DNA of 64,000 nt, from assembly GCF_029946505.1 (NCBI RefSeq), contig NZ_JARZHG010000051.1, positions 1-64,000 on the forward strand, in the 5' to 3' direction. The position numbers and the translations under genes are program-made. Below the pieces are notes generated by a model, which saw nothing but the letters and a program-made list of their open reading frames with translations, was not told where the DNA came from and made no database searches. This document shows, piece by piece, positions 42,618 through 51,042 of this stretch; position 1 is the first letter of the stretch; every line of letters starts with the position of its first letter. The stretch comes from Polyangium sp. y55x31. Lineage in GTDB: Bacteria > Myxococcota_A > Polyangia > Polyangiales > Polyangiaceae.

Positions 42618-43856
42618 ATGAGCGACAAGTCGAAGCCCGAGCTCGAGCTCCTCATTCGATCTCGGCCTGGTTCCGGAGATGCAGGGAACGGATCGAGCGG
42701 CGGATTCGTCACGAAACGATACGTCGCGAACCAGGTCGCGCTCACCGTGCGCCCGCGCCGCATCCCCGAGGAAAGCTACGAGGTCCAGGCCCAATCGAGG
42801 AAGGATCGCAAGTTATTTTACGTGATCCGCCAGCTCGAAGGGGATCGCTATCTTTTCCTCAACGAGGAAGAGTACTTCCTCTGGCAGAAGATGGACGGGC
42901 TCCACACGCTGCGCGACGTCGCGACGGCGTACTTCCTGAAGTTCGGCTCCTTCGACTTCCGCGTGATCCAGCGCTTCCTCGCGCGCGCACGCGAGAACAA
43001 GCTCATCGTCATCCCCCAGACCGACCTCGTCCGGCGGTCTTTGTCCGACGAGCCCACCTCGTTGCGCTCGCAGGTGCTCACGCGGCTGCATCGGCTCGAC
43101 CTGCGCCTCTCGAACGTCGATCAACGCATCACCGCGCTCTACCAGCGCGTGCGCCCGCTCTTCTCGCGCCCCGCTTTCGCGATCTACGGCGCGGTCCTCG
43201 CGGTCGGCGTCGTGGCGCTCGTCAAGCAAGCGGGCCGCGGCTCGGGCGCCGAGGTGTTGCACATGGGCCACGCCTTGCTCCTGCCCGTGTTCCTGATCCT
43301 CCACGCCGCGACGATCGTGGTGCACGAGCTCTCGCACGCGCTCGCGTGCAAGCACTTCGGCCGAGAAGTGAAGGCGTTCGGCTTCACGTTCATGAACCGC
43401 CTCGTGCCGAGCGTCTACGCCGACGTGACCGACATGTGGATGTCGACCCGCAAGGCGCGCATGGCCGTGAGCTTCGCCGGCCCGCTCTCGGGCCTGCTCA
43501 TCGGCAGCGTGAGCGCGATCGTCGCGTGGATCCTGCCTCCGGGCATCCCCTCCTCGTTCTTCTGGTTCGTCGCGGTCACGATCGTCGCGCTCGCGCTCGG
43601 CAATCTCTACCCCTGCCTCTTCATCGAGTCGGACGGCTATCACATCCTGAGCGATTGGGTGCGCATCCCCGCGCTGCGCGAGAACAGCCGCCGCTTCCTG
43701 CGCGAGAGGATCCGCGATCAGCTCCGCGGCAAGAAGACGCGCCCCATGACGAGCGACGAACGCGCCTACTTCCTGTATGGAGTGACTTCGCTCGTCAGCG
43801 TCGTCGCGGTCGTCGCCGTCCTCGTGGCGGCCTTCGCGCACCGACTGACGCGTTGA
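42618..43856 (+). CDS. Membrane M50 metalloprotease with PqqD-like N-terminal domain
   Basis: This encodes 412 residues from the ATG at 42618 (AGGAG just upstream); a GTG 15 codons earlier is possible. Residues about 60-130 resemble a PqqD-like/RiPP-recognition fold (DRYLFLNEEEYFLWQKMDG, HTLRDVATAYFLKFGS). The rest is a multi-spanning site-2-type protease: HELSH at His236-His240 and the second metal motif ESDGYH (Asp339) in helix FIESDGYHILSDW. About five membrane helices are visible. Fusion of these domains is known in peptide-maturation loci (YydH-like proteins), fitting a role in processing the divergent 72-residue peptide. Confidence 0.85.
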   Translation: MSDKSKPELELLIRSRPGSGDAGNGSSGGFVTKRYVANQVALTVRPRRIPEESYEVQAQSRKDRKLFYVIRQLEGDRYLFLNEEEYFLWQKMDGLHTLRDVATAYFLKFGSFDFRVIQRFLARARENKLIVIPQTDLVRRSLSDEPTSLRSQVLTRLHRLDLRLSNVDQRITALYQRVRPLFSRPAFAIYGAVLAVGVVALVKQAGRGSGAEVLHMGHALLLPVFLILHAATIVVHELSHALACKHFGREVKAFGFTFMNRLVPSVYADVTDMWMSTRKARMAVSFAGPLSGLLIGSVSAIVAWILPPGIPSSFFWFVAVTIVALALGNLYPCLFIESDGYHILSDWVRIPALRENSRRFLRERIRDQLRGKKTRPMTSDERAYFLYGVTSLVSVVAVVAVLVAAFAHRLTR

Positions 43857-43873
43857 TCCCGAGGCCAAGACCG

Positions 43874-44395
43874 ATGAAGTTCACCCCGCGCCCCCTCCGC
43901 AAGGACCAAATCAAGGACTGCGCCCGCATGCTCCGGCGCGTCACCTTGTTCGCGGCCTGGTCGCCCGACGAGATCGAGGAGTTTGCCGCGCATGTCCAGC
44001 TCCTGCCTTTCCCCGCGCAGGAGGTCGTGCTCTGGGAGGGCGACGCCGGCGACGTGCTCTACATCATCGCCGAGGGCAGCGTCGTCGTGTCGCGCCGGCT
44101 GAAGGGCGACGTCGAGACCGTGATCTGCCGCCTGCACGCGGGCGACTTCTTCGGCGAGCTCGACGTCATCGACGACCAGTCGGCCTCGGCGAACGTGCAG
44201 ACCGAGACGCAGTGCCTCTTCTACACGATCGATCGCGACACGCTCTACCGCGAGCTCGAGGCGAACCCGCGCGTGTATTCGAAGTTCTTGCTGGCCCTCC
44301 TGAAAGAGGTCGCCAAGCGCCTGCGCACCACGAACCAGAGGCTCATCGACGCGATCCTCTGGGGCATCGACGCGACGTCGCTCGACACGGGCTGA
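43874..44395 (+). CDS. Cyclic-nucleotide-binding-fold protein lacking the phosphate-binding Arg
   Basis: This encodes 173 residues starting at ATG 43874, 17 nt after the M50 gene. The beta-barrel motifs of the CAP/PKA-regulatory-subunit fold are clear: VLWEGDAGDVLYIIAEGSVVV and the cassette GDFFGELDVIDDQSASANVQ. In working cAMP sites the last part carries an Arg two residues before a Ser/Ala (for example ERSA); here it is QSASA, so nucleotide binding is doubtful. There is no DNA-binding domain. It might be a structural adaptor or bind a different ligand made in this locus. Confidence 0.85.
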   Translation: MKFTPRPLRKDQIKDCARMLRRVTLFAAWSPDEIEEFAAHVQLLPFPAQEVVLWEGDAGDVLYIIAEGSVVVSRRLKGDVETVICRLHAGDFFGELDVIDDQSASANVQTETQCLFYTIDRDTLYRELEANPRVYSKFLLALLKEVAKRLRTTNQRLIDAILWGIDATSLDTG

Positions 44396-44399
44396 TCGT

Positions 44400-45290
44400 T
44401 CAGAGCCGAACGGTCCCGAGCGCGGACGAACGGCTGCTCGGCGCGCTCTCTTGGCCGCGCCGCCATCGCAGCAGGATGAACGTGAGGACCGCGCTCGACA
44501 GCGCGACCAAAAGCCCGCCCTCGCTCGCCCAGAGCGCCGCATGCTCACCCGTGGTCGACGCCCCGAAAAACGAGACCAGGATCGCGTTCCACCCCGCGTG
44601 GAGCACGACGGGCGGCCAGACGCTCCCCGTATCGAGGCGCAGTCGCGCGGCGTAATAACTTTGTCCACATAACGCCACGACGAAGAACAGGAGCGAGAGG
44701 ATCGGCGACGGGCTCGGGTTGTAGTGGCCGCTCAGGATGAGCGGCGTGTGCCAGAATCCCCACACGAGGCCGGTCACGAGCGCCGGATGCGGCACGCGCG
44801 CGTCGATGAGGCGCGGCAAGAGATAACCACGCCAGCCGATCTCCTCCCCGAGCGCGAGCACCGAAAGCACGAGCGGGCCGATCGTCAGCGCGATGATGCC
44901 GCCCGCGAGCAAACGTTCTCCCGGCGTGCTGCCGGGGATGGCGAACCCGAGCGGATGCATGCTCGGCGGATCGAGCGCGGCGATGCCCGTGCCCCACGCG
45001 AGCCCATACGCGGGCAACGCCACGACCACCGGATAGATCAGCGCGGGGATCATCGCCCAGGCCGCGCGTCGGTCGAGGCGGAATGATACGTCGCCAAACC
45101 CCTCGCGCAGGACGAACCGCGCGACCACGGACGCGAGGCAGGGGACCCATACGAATGGCACGAAGCTCGTCGGCACCATGCCGTGCAGCGCAATGTCCAC
45201 CTGGAACGGCGCGCTCACGAGAAGAAGGACGACGAGGTAGATCGCGATCCCTCTGCGCGCGCGCCGTACCTTGTCCGTCGCCTCCTGCAC
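44400..45290 (-). CDS. CPBP-family intramembrane metalloprotease
   Basis: This encodes 296 residues starting at a GTG (45290); no clear RBS, but a TATAAG 10 nt upstream could be a -10 element of a very short leader. About seven membrane segments carry the family motifs: GEEIGWRGYL, GFWHTPL and VVLHAGWNA, that is EExxxR, FxxxH and HxxxN. The family includes CAAX prenyl endopeptidases and bacteriocin self-immunity proteins. Its position next to the terpene/peptide locus could mean an extra processing or immunity step, or simple adjacency; it is convergent with the cyclic-nucleotide-binding gene, 4 nt apart. Confidence 0.88.
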   Translation of the reverse strand: MQEATDKVRRARRGIAIYLVVLLLVSAPFQVDIALHGMVPTSFVPFVWVPCLASVVARFVLREGFGDVSFRLDRRAAWAMIPALIYPVVVALPAYGLAWGTGIAALDPPSMHPLGFAIPGSTPGERLLAGGIIALTIGPLVLSVLALGEEIGWRGYLLPRLIDARVPHPALVTGLVWGFWHTPLILSGHYNPSPSPILSLLFFVVALCGQSYYAARLRLDTGSVWPPVVLHAGWNAILVSFFGASTTGEHAALWASEGGLLVALSSAVLTFILLRWRRGQESAPSSRSSALGTVRL

Positions 45291-45447
45291 CGACGGCGAG
45301 CTTATACGGGGTCGAGCCGCGCGGGTAGGGACAAGGCAGGCCTCGCGCGGCGTCCCCTCGCCGGTCGCGGCGTCGGCGCCCCGACACCTCTGTGGTATCG
45401 CGTGTTTGTCCGGCGCATCCGGACCGCCGGCCCGGGCAACCACGGCC

Positions 45448-46248
45448 CTAGGGAATCGGGCCAAACCCGTACGAGGCGAGGATCCTCTGCCCCTCGGGGC
45501 CCGCGATGAAATCGAGCAGCGCCTCCGCATCGGCGCGCGAGCGAGCCTTCGTGGTGACGGCAGCCCAGACTTCGGGCTTCGGCGCCCATTCTCCCTTTCC
45601 GCCATCGAGCACCTCGATCCCCGCCGCGCCGGGGACCTCCGTACGATAAACGATCGCCGCCGCGACCTCGCCACGCTCGACGTAGGCGAGCACGGCCGCG
45701 ACGTTCCCGCCGAGCACCACGCGCCCCTCGAGCGCCTTCCAGGACCCGAGCTTCTCCAGCGCCTCGCGCGCGTAGCGCCCCGCCGGCACCGCGCCCGGCT
45801 CCCCGATCGCGATCTTCTCGCCGGGCGGTAATGCCGTCCCGAGCGTCTGGAATGTGAGCTTCGGCCCGCCCTTTGGCCCGACGAGCACGAGCTCGTTCGT
45901 CGCCACCACGCGCGCCCGTTTGGCGTCCACGTGCCCGCCGGCCGCGAGCCGGTCGATCGGGTCTCTCGCCGCGACGATCACCAGATCGACCCCGGCGCCG
46001 CCCTCGATCTGCCGCGCGAGCTCGCCCGAGGCCCCGTACGTCGCGCTCACGCGGACGCCTGGATGCGTCGCGCCAAAGCCTTCGCGGAGCTTGGGGAACA
46101 CCTTCCGCAGGCTCGTCGCCGCGGCGACCGTCACCTCCTCGCCTCCCTCCGCGGGCTCGCGCTTGCAGCCTGCGGCGACGAGCGCGGCGAGGGTGAACGC
46201 GAGGACGAACGCCCTCCGGCCTAAGGCTCGCAGAGCCCTTGCTTCCAT
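45448..46248 (-). CDS. modA: ModA-like molybdate-type substrate-binding lipoprotein
   Basis: This 266-residue protein has a lipoprotein signal (FVLAFTLAALVAAGC) and the ModA layout: VTVAAATSLRKVFPKL, YGASGELARQIEGGAGVDLVI, and AYVERGEVAAAIVYRTEV. It would bind molybdate or another oxyanion in the periplasm. No modB or modC gene is near, so it either serves a distant transporter or has another role. Its start overlaps the di-heme lipoprotein gene by 28 nt, putting it third in an operon with the copper monooxygenase-like gene. The symbol reflects family only. Confidence 0.82.
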   Translation of the reverse strand: MEARALRALGRRAFVLAFTLAALVAAGCKREPAEGGEEVTVAAATSLRKVFPKLREGFGATHPGVRVSATYGASGELARQIEGGAGVDLVIVAARDPIDRLAAGGHVDAKRARVVATNELVLVGPKGGPKLTFQTLGTALPPGEKIAIGEPGAVPAGRYAREALEKLGSWKALEGRVVLGGNVAAVLAYVERGEVAAAIVYRTEVPGAAGIEVLDGGKGEWAPKPEVWAAVTTKARSRADAEALLDFIAGPEGQRILASYGFGPIP

Positions 46249-47174
46249 CGCGCGTACGACAGCAAAAAGAAGTTTTCGACCGCGGTCTCCATCTCCGGCG
46301 ACAGCAAGAACGCCGGATGGCAGGGCTCCTGATCGCACGTCTGGCTCTCCTTGCCCTTGTCGATGTGGCGCCGCGCGGGCACGAGATCCAGGAACGCGCC
46401 GGTCTCGTCGACGGTGCCGACGGCGATTTTCAGAATGTACGGAAAGAGCCGGTTTTTCTCGAACGTCGCGGCGGCGTCGCCCGAGAGCCAATTGCCGCCC
46501 ATCCCCGCGAAATGGCACGTCTTGCAGGCGCCGGCCGCCGTCGGCTGATTAGGCAGGTTCACCATTCCGGTGGACTCCCAGTCCTTCCACTGCATGCACG
46601 CGCCGAACGCTTCCAGCGCCTCGAGCAACGTCGTATCACTCGTCGGGCCGCCGCCCGCGCCTCCGCCGCCGCCCGCGCCGCCCGCCCCTGCTTCGCCGCC
46701 TGCGCCGCCCGCGCCCGGATCCGGCTCGAACGTGGGATCACCGAAGAGCCCTCGCTCGTCGACCTCCTTCATCAGCCATTCCGTGACGAGGGTATCGTCC
46801 TCGATGGCGAGGGCCGGGCCGGTATGTTCGCCTTTCAGGCGGAGCAGGCTGTTGTCGGGGTGGGCGATGAGCGGCTTCGGGTACCCCTCGATCTTCGCGT
46901 ACGACGAGCTCTCCTCGGCGCCGAGCCAGATGGGCGCGCTGTTCGCGCCTTGCGTGTGGCACGGCGTGCATTTGCTGGCGAAGATCGGGTAAACGTTCAG
47001 GTCGAAGAGCTCCTTCGCCGTGAAGTAATCGTCCGGCGGCCCGCCGGCCGCGCCCGAGCCGCCATTGCCAGAGGGCGTGGGACCGAGGGTGCCGGTCGGC
47101 GGCGCGACGCAGCCATAGGCCAGGATCAAGGCGAGGACGAACCCCGCGGTCGCTCGTTTCACGCAGGGGATCAT
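46221..47174 (-). CDS. Lipoprotein with two c-type haem sites and Gly-rich spacer
   Basis: This 317-residue protein has a lipoprotein signal (FVLALILAYGC), a Gly/Pro linker, and two CxxCH sites: CTPCH (about residue 69) and CKTCH (about residue 220). They are separated by a long Gly/Ala spacer (GAGGAGGEAGAGGAGGGGG, about 150-175). The second half also has cysteines outside haem sites (GACMQW, CDQEPCH). It is a periplasmic or surface electron carrier; the 21-nt gap to the upstream monooxygenase-like gene suggests it feeds electrons to that enzyme. Confidence 0.85.
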   Translation of the reverse strand: MIPCVKRATAGFVLALILAYGCVAPPTGTLGPTPSGNGGSGAAGGPPDDYFTAKELFDLNVYPIFASKCTPCHTQGANSAPIWLGAEESSSYAKIEGYPKPLIAHPDNSLLRLKGEHTGPALAIEDDTLVTEWLMKEVDERGLFGDPTFEPDPGAGGAGGEAGAGGAGGGGGAGGGPTSDTTLLEALEAFGACMQWKDWESTGMVNLPNQPTAAGACKTCHFAGMGGNWLSGDAAATFEKNRLFPYILKIAVGTVDETGAFLDLVPARRHIDKGKESQTCDQEPCHPAFLLSPEMETAVENFFLLSYARWKQGLCEP

Positions 47175-47195
47175 GGCCCGATCCCCGCGCGGGGG

Positions 47196-48287
47196 TCAAC
47201 GAAAGAGGCCGAGCTGCAGGGACGAACAGGGCTTGCCGTCCTGGGAGACGAGGCCGGCGAACTGCTTCACGGGCGGATAAATGTACCCGAACAGGATGCA
47301 CATTTCGTTGAGCCCGAGGCCGTAGTGGACCTCGACGTCGCGCGTGTTGTCGAACAGGCACGCGTGGCGGATCGCGGTGACGCCCTCGAGATCGAGCGGC
47401 GGATCGTAGTTTCGGATGTCACTCGCGAGATCGTAGGTGCCGTCCTCGTAGACGCGGCGGGAGCCTCCGTCCGCCGTGAGGAAATCCACCGTGAACTCCT
47501 GCGCGAGGTCGTGGGTGTGGGGCATGAACGAGACGACGTGGCCGCCGAACACGGTGCACGTCGTGCCGACGCTCTCGGTCGTGTGCGGCGGGATCGAGAA
47601 GTCCGAGATCTGCACGACGAACGGGGCGACCTCCTGCGTGAGCTCGTCTTTCGGCATCGTGAAGAAATCGTAGGCGAGCTCGATCCGCTGCGGCTCGGTT
47701 TTCGTGTTCAGGAAATGGATGCTCGTCGAGATCTCGCGCGTGGTGTCGAGCACGTAGCCCATTCCCTCGGGGAATTGGATGGTCTCCTCGCCGACCACCT
47801 GCGTCGAGTTCGCGAAGAGCACGTCGGGGATGCCGGCGCCCACGTTCGAGAAGGGATCGTCCGCGCCCGGATGGCAGTTCGGATAGGGGTTCGGGCCGAG
47901 GTCGGGCTGGACGGGCTTGGCGACCATGTTCGAGTGGTGCAGGCCCGGCGTCGTGTAGAGGCGGCCGCCGTGCACGATGTCGTGCTTGAGCGCGGGGATG
48001 GGCCACGAGAGGCAAAACGAGATCTCCTCGCCGGGCGCGAGCGTGCGCGGCGGGGCGACGATCCGGAAGCCGCTCTTCGGCGGGGGCGGGAGCGTCAGAT
48101 CCTGGAGCGGCTCGCCGTAGGCGACGACGTTGTCGGCGTCGAGCTGCGCGGCCGGCTCGTAACGGCGCACGGGATCGACACATGCGCCGCGAAAGAAGAC
48201 GTCGTCGCCGAGGCAGAGGGGCTCTTCTGCACCGCATCCGGACGAGAGCGCGGCGACGACGAGGAGAGCGAGGATTCGGATACGCAT
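47196..48287 (-). CDS. Copper type II monooxygenase-like lipoprotein
   Basis: This 363-residue protein starts at ATG 48287 with a lipoprotein signal (ILALLVVAALSSGC). It has the His motifs of the PHM/dopamine-monooxygenase fold: TPGLHHSNMV in the first half and VSFMPHTHDLAQEFTV in the second. Such enzymes hydroxylate substrates with two copper centres and an electron donor; bacterial members often sit with c-type cytochromes, as here. A third ligand region is likely near CILFGYIYPP. The substrate is unknown. First gene of the operon running to modA. Confidence 0.78.
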   Translation of the reverse strand: MRIRILALLVVAALSSGCGAEEPLCLGDDVFFRGACVDPVRRYEPAAQLDADNVVAYGEPLQDLTLPPPPKSGFRIVAPPRTLAPGEEISFCLSWPIPALKHDIVHGGRLYTTPGLHHSNMVAKPVQPDLGPNPYPNCHPGADDPFSNVGAGIPDVLFANSTQVVGEETIQFPEGMGYVLDTTREISTSIHFLNTKTEPQRIELAYDFFTMPKDELTQEVAPFVVQISDFSIPPHTTESVGTTCTVFGGHVVSFMPHTHDLAQEFTVDFLTADGGSRRVYEDGTYDLASDIRNYDPPLDLEGVTAIRHACLFDNTRDVEVHYGLGLNEMCILFGYIYPPVKQFAGLVSQDGKPCSSLQLGLFR

Positions 48288-48373
48288 GATCGCATGATCC
48301 CGCGGCTCCGCGCATCGATCCACTATTTCTGGATGAACGGAACGTTCGTCCGGACCGTGCAAAACGAGGAGGA

Positions 48374-49909
48374 TCAGAAGCCGGCGTCGTGCATGGCGGC
48401 GGCGTTGATCTCGAGGGCGCGGGCGCGGCGGGCGGCAGGCGCGGGGGGCGCGGCGGCGGCGGAGCCTGCGCTCTGGCGCGCGGCGCTCACATTACGCGCG
48501 GCGGCGAGGACACGTTGTTTTTCTTTCTCGTCGCGGACGGTCGCGGCGACCGCATTGAGCCGCTGTTCGGCCTGGGCGAGGGCCTTCGAGGCGTCCTCGA
48601 AGCGGCCCGCGTTCACGTCCTGCGCGGCGGCGATGGAGATCTCCGCGGCCTCGTGCACGGCGGCGATCGTGCGGGCGCGAGCATTTTCCGTTCGCGCGAC
48701 GACCGCGGGATCGTCGGTCAGATCGAACCGGGCCACGACCTCCTGCACCCGCGGCAAACCCTGCTCCGCCGGGTCGCGGAAGTGCAGGCGCACGCTGGCG
48801 AGGGGGCGCGCGCCGCTGGCGGTGGGGGTTTGGGGCGCAGGACGCCGAAGGCGATCCGAAGCCCCAAGCGTCGACTCGGCATCGTCGACCCGCACGCGCA
48901 CGGCCATTTCGCGGTGCTGGCCGCCGAACATGGCGCCGAGGGGCACGCGCATGCCGCCGCCCGCGACGGGCGTGGCGCGGGCGCCGGCGACGGAGAGGAT
49001 GGTGACGCCCGGCGCGGGGACGATTTCCACGACGGCGTCGGTGGCGCGCGTGCCGGCGAAGAGGCGCGTCTCCTCGGCGAGCACGTTCGCCATGTCCTCG
49101 GGCGAGGCGAGGTGGTGCATGCGACCGCTCGATCGAACGGCGAGCGTGTTCAAGGTGCGCTCATCGTAGTCGAGGCCGACGCCGAGGGCCGTGACCTGGA
49201 TGCCGCGCTCGGCGCCGGTCTCCGCGATCGCGCCGAGCAATTCGGGCGAGGTCGGGCCGACGGTGGCGACGCCGTCGGAGATGACGACGACGCGGCGAAC
49301 GGGGTGCGAAGACGGCGCGGAGGCGACGCGCAGCTCGGCGAGGCGCAGGCCGTCGAAGAGGTTCGTCCCGCCCGCCGCGCTGAGGTGATCGATGACGGCG
49401 TGCATGGTCCTGCGCGTCTCGGGGTCGAGCGGGAAGGGCGCGATGCGGTCCTCGGCGGTGTCCGAAAAGGCCTGGATCGAGACGATGTCGCCGTCGGGCA
49501 GGCTGTCGACCATGCGATGCGCGGCGGCGCGCGCGTGCTGGATCTTGGGGCCGGACATGGAGCCGGACGTATCGATGACGAGCGCGAGCGCGCTCTTGGC
49601 GCGGGCGATCTTGGCGGCTGTGGGAACGTCGACCCACACGCCGAGCAAGGTCTCGCGCTGGCTGCGGAGAATGAAATCACTCGCGGGCGCGGCGCCGATC
49701 CACGAGGCATTTTCGCGAGGCGCGTCGCTCGCGGGTCCCTGTGCGGCGTCGCCTCCGGAGGCCATGACGAGCGTCGTTTGCGCGGGCGTCTTCGACGCAG
49801 CCGCTGCATCACTTTCGTGCGTCGGGCTCGCGGCGGGGGCTTGCGGGGCGGCGGTGGCGCACCCGGCGAGCAGGGTGGCCGTGAACAAAGCAATCACCTT
49901 CGGTAGCAT
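48374..49909 (-). CDS. Lipoprotein with von Willebrand factor A domain
   Basis: This 511-residue protein has a lipoprotein signal (ALFTATLLAGC), an Ala-rich linker, and a VWA domain (about residues 105-280) with an intact MIDAS site DTSGSMSG plus AAGGTNLFDGL and VVVISDGVATVG. The C-terminal half has a beta-domain and a helical, Ala-rich stretch (about 410-511). VWA lipoproteins bind partners through the metal site and are common in myxobacterial envelopes. It lies 86 nt upstream of the copper monooxygenase-like gene on the same strand. Confidence 0.9.
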   Translation of the reverse strand: MLPKVIALFTATLLAGCATAAPQAPAASPTHESDAAAASKTPAQTTLVMASGGDAAQGPASDAPRENASWIGAAPASDFILRSQRETLLGVWVDVPTAAKIARAKSALALVIDTSGSMSGPKIQHARAAAHRMVDSLPDGDIVSIQAFSDTAEDRIAPFPLDPETRRTMHAVIDHLSAAGGTNLFDGLRLAELRVASAPSSHPVRRVVVISDGVATVGPTSPELLGAIAETGAERGIQVTALGVGLDYDERTLNTLAVRSSGRMHHLASPEDMANVLAEETRLFAGTRATDAVVEIVPAPGVTILSVAGARATPVAGGGMRVPLGAMFGGQHREMAVRVRVDDAESTLGASDRLRRPAPQTPTASGARPLASVRLHFRDPAEQGLPRVQEVVARFDLTDDPAVVARTENARARTIAAVHEAAEISIAAAQDVNAGRFEDASKALAQAEQRLNAVAATVRDEKEKQRVLAAARNVSAARQSAGSAAAAPPAPAARRARALEINAAAMHDAGF

Positions 49910-50072
49910 CGTCGGCTCCTCGTTGGGGGCGCGCCTCGCGGGAGTGGCCAGCTCCTCGGGCGCGGCGGCCCGACCTCTTACGGACGAGAGGGGCGAACGA
50001 TCTTCCGGATGCGGAGAAGTCGGCGGGCGGCGGGCGAGTCGAGGAAGCCGCGATTCGCGTGGTGCGCCCGGC

Positions 50073-50789
50073 TCAGGGCTCTTCGTTCGTCCCGGCCGTT
50101 TCGTCCTCGCTCGTGCCTTCGCTCGGCTTCTCGCCCTTCAGGAAGAACGACTCCACGAAGTCCCGTTGCCCCGGGAACAGCGCGCCGAGCGAGCGGTGCA
50201 CGCGCTCGAGCTCCAATCGCAATCGGCCCTTCGCGACGAGCTCCTCGGAGCGCTCCTTCGACCAGCCCATCTGCGCGCCGTCATTGGCGTGGATCGCTTG
50301 TTGCGCGCGCTCGGCGGCGTCCTTCAACTTGCCCACGAGGGCCGCGCGTTCGCCAAAGTCTTCGCCGGCTTCGAGGCGCGCGGCCGCCTCGTTCGCGCGC
50401 TTGGGGCGCTGGTCGATCGGCGCGCGCGAAAAGCCCGTGAGCAGGCCCGGCAGGAAGGAGAGGACGGCGGGGTGCTTCTTCGAGCCCCCACCGAGGCGAA
50501 TCGTGACGAGCGCGAGCGCCTCGTCGATTCTGCGCTTGAGCAAGACGAGCGTCGCATTCTGCTTGGCCTGCGCGGAGGGGCGGCCGAAGAGCTGGGCCTC
50601 CTGCGTGTCGCGCGCCTCCTTCAGGAGGGAGTCGATATGGGTCTTGAGGGAATGCGCGAGCTTCTCGATCTCGGCCCGCTCGGTCGGCTTGAGGTCCGGA
50701 AACTCCGCCCAGGCGCAGAGGGAAGACCACGAGAAGGATGCAAACGTGAGGAGAACCCAGGAGGAAGCTGTCTCATTGGGCAGGCGCAT
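50073..50789 (-). CDS. Exported helical protein of unknown function
   Basis: This encodes 238 residues with a signal peptide (SWVLLTFASFSWSSLCAWA). The mature protein is almost wholly charged helices (EIEKLAHSLKTHIDSLLKEA, KRANEAAARLEAGEDFGERA), suggesting a coiled-coil bundle. It ends in a Glu/Thr-rich tail. No family is recognised. The genes on each side are on the same strand (VWA) and divergent (toxin-like); a purine-rich region lies upstream. Confidence 0.7.
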   Translation of the reverse strand: MRLPNETASSWVLLTFASFSWSSLCAWAEFPDLKPTERAEIEKLAHSLKTHIDSLLKEARDTQEAQLFGRPSAQAKQNATLVLLKRRIDEALALVTIRLGGGSKKHPAVLSFLPGLLTGFSRAPIDQRPKRANEAAARLEAGEDFGERAALVGKLKDAAERAQQAIHANDGAQMGWSKERSEELVAKGRLRLELERVHRSLGALFPGQRDFVESFFLKGEKPSEGTSEDETAGTNEEP

Positions 50790-51042
50790 GGGGAGGAGGC
50801 TCCGGGAAGGTTGGAGAACGAACAGGGAGGCGGGAAGGACGCTAACGAAAGCGGAAAGGGGGTGTCAAGGCAGAGGAGAGGCGGCAGACGGGGCGTTGCA
50901 GGAGGGTCAGGGAGGCGGGGAGGAGGGTCGTGAAGAGCCCGGGTAGGTGCAGGGAGGGAGCGAGGAGCGGCGTGAAGGGGTTCGGAGGGGGTCGTGGGCT
51001 CGGTGCGTTGACGAAAACCGGCACTCCTGGTCGCATGGGGGC

